NCBI GenBank assembly: GCA_963678705.1
Contig: OY783212.1
Span: 4,960,001 to 5,024,000 of the forward strand
Direction: 5' to 3'
From: Panorpa germanica
Lineage: Eukaryota; Arthropoda; Insecta; Mecoptera; Panorpidae
Length of the DNA: 64,000 nt
Positions within the stretch are counted from its first letter, which is position 1. Every line of letters begins with the position of its first letter. The notes beneath the pieces were generated by a model that was not told the origin of the DNA, made no database searches, and saw nothing but the letters and a program-made list of their open reading frames with translations. This document shows positions 62,878-64,000 of the stretch, one piece after another. The position numbers and the translations under genes were made by a program.

Positions 62878-63343
62878 GGTCGTCCACACATGGGGCGACT
62901 GGTTGCAAACCTTATCTCCGAATATGCCCGAACCGAATGAGAATGAAACTGTGTTTTTAGTGTATACGAGTGAGAGAAAACACACGCACGAACGAAACTA
63001 AACTGATTTCAAACTGGTTTTGAGTACATTTTCAGCGAGTCTATTTCTCGGTCGTAGGGCATGGTTTTGATGATGACATCATGAACATAGATGTGCACAA
63101 CTACTATTCAAAAGTATTTAAATACAAACATACAAACAAATACGACACAATACAATGCTATTGTTAAAAAGTCTATAGTCACGAAACACAGCTCGACTAC
63201 CAGTTTAGTTTCGTTCGTGCCGTGTGTTTTCTCTCACTCGTATACACATTCGTTCTCTCACTAACAACACAGTTGCATTCACATTCGGTTCGGGCAGATT
63301 CGGGGCTAAGGTTTGCAACCAGTCGCCTCCTGTGCGGTGGGCC
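62878..63343. mobile_element. Fold-back element with ~125-140 bp terminal inverted repeats, TTA flanks
   Basis: The 466-bp element is flanked by TTA at 62875-62877 and 63344-63346. Its arms (about 62878-63005 and 63200-63343) are inverted copies of each other, for example GGCGACTGGTTGCAAACC and TGCCCGAACCGAATG in the left arm versus their complements in the right. The loop carries the ATGACATCATGAACATAGATG segment shared with the other family members at 21014 and 28055. TTA targets are consistent with PIF/Harbinger-type transposition. The 143-codon ORF at 63222-63653 starts within the right arm and is not a gene. Confidence 0.7.
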
Positions 63344-63346
63344 TTA

Positions 63347-63660
63347 CTATTGTGCATTCCAGTCTTTCCTTAGAGTACTTCTAATTCTCCATCGCTGCTT
63401 GTTTCGTTTTCGCTCCATCTCTGTCTCTTTCTACCTTCTCTGTACTTGCATCATCCATCCTTGGACGTTCCTTCGCTGCTTCCTGCCAACACATTTTGTA
63501 TTTCTCTTTCACCATTTGTTTATGTACTCACAATATTCAATGTTTTGTTTTTTTTTAATTTCTTCCCCCTTCGCTTTCCTACACTGCTTTGCATTGTACT
63601 TCATCCCCTCTTTCCACCAAGTTGATTTTGTAGAAAAAGCGCATTCAGTATGAGCCATTG
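63347..63660 (-). pseudogene. Possible LINE ORF2 linker remnant
   Basis: Read on the - strand, a frame gives KSTWWKEGMKYNAKQCRKAK, and after a frame change KEKYKMCWQEAAKERPR. A WW motif followed by Lys/Arg-rich helices is typical of the stretch between the endonuclease and reverse transcriptase in insect LINEs. The match is short, and the pyrimidine-rich + strand composition could produce such a pattern by chance. Confidence 0.3.
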
Positions 63661-64000
63661 GAAATACATGTAGACGCGCATATTTCAAAACTATTTGAAA
63701 ACACAATTGTTCAACTTTTTAAAATAATATTGTGTCCATCACTCTATCGACAAATAGAAGCCTGGTTTTTTTTTGTACTGAAGGTATTTCACCGATATAT
63801 TATTTATTTCCACATATTTATTACTCTGGTACAATAATTTAATGTTGTATATTTCACATAAAAACTACAGATGGCTTATAATTTCTACATCAATGTTTTA
63901 ACAATATCTTAATATACCTTTTGTTTTGTACAAGGATAGGAGATCGAGTGCATATGTCCAAATAAGGCCATACAATACAAGTTCAACAATGGCGCCATTT
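63661..64000. other. Intronic DNA, no gene seen
   Basis: AT-rich sequence to the window edge with nothing recognised. Confidence 0.45.

Noticed and set aside
63222-63653. 143-codon + strand ORF
   Set aside because: It begins inside the right arm of the fold-back element and then runs through pyrimidine-rich DNA. The same opening (MCFLSLVYT) recurs from another copy of the repeat at 20.9-21.1 kb on the other strand.
1-64000. CRISPR arrays, operons, prophage or other prokaryotic systems
   Set aside because: No regularly spaced direct repeats or compact gene arrays occur. Composition, introns and tRNA structure are those of an animal nuclear genome.

Overview
This window is AT-rich, intron-dominated insect DNA, most likely lepidopteran. 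Three things point there: an insect-type nuclear tRNA-Ala gene, two coding exons of a neuron-navigator/sickie-type gene, and a dense load of short transposon relics and tRNA-headed retroelements of the style seen in moth and butterfly genomes. The order-level assignment is an inference. There is no sign of prokaryotic or viral gene organisation. No long host open reading frame exists. Nearly all ORFs above 60 codons are chance or transposon-derived.

Host genes. The supported protein gene lies on the + strand. A short first coding exon (20198-20269, 24 codons) is separated by a 3.8 kb intron from a second exon (24040-24210, 57 codons). The second exon encodes the first half of a calponin-homology (CH) domain characteristic of NAV2/NAV3 and Drosophila sickie. 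Both junctions are phase 0 and have proper GT/AG sites. I could not find the exon for the rest of the CH domain, so the remaining ~40 kb is probably first-half sickie intron. Two GC-richer, ATG-poor islands upstream (8160-8420 and 17185-17400) are weak candidates for 5' noncoding exons or promoters. A complete tRNA-Ala(AGC) gene sits on the - strand at 29349-29421, inside that presumed intron, with its own poly-T terminator.

Mobile DNA. Several families can be defined from their ends. Three copies of a ~390 bp hAT-type element (8-bp target duplications) lie at 2127-3234, 32264-32658 and 54895-55279. The first is split by a 726-bp TTAA-flanked piggyBac-type element at 2317-3042. TA-flanked Tc1/mariner-type MITEs lie at 673-953, 7610-7732, 16304-16548 and 39331-39748. 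A long-inverted-repeat family with TTA at its ends is at 21014-21308, 28055-28381 and 62878-63343. A family ending in TGCCGGTTTCACACC is at 52047-52340 and 56524-56961. A repeat containing GCCATCTAT-like sequence has three copies near 16051, 42070 and 61505. Two tRNA-headed retroelements lie on the - strand at 37927-38331 and 45574-45842, the latter with a perfect 13-bp target duplication.

Non-LTR retrotransposons. The fullest copy (about 40140-41820) has an ORF1 with a CCHC knuckle, interrupted by one stop. It is followed by a broken endonuclease remnant with no reverse transcriptase and a poly-A tail. ORF2 C-terminal fragments of related LINEs occur at 23312-23985, whose 3' end lies about 55 bp before the sickie exon 2 acceptor, and at 58585-58949, with a possible third at 63344-63660.

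I found no previously undescribed multi-gene system. The points most worth a second look are the half-LINE at 40-41.8 kb, the datable nested hAT/TTAA insertion, the LINE tail beside the sickie acceptor, and an unidentified coding-like fragment at 39751-39930.
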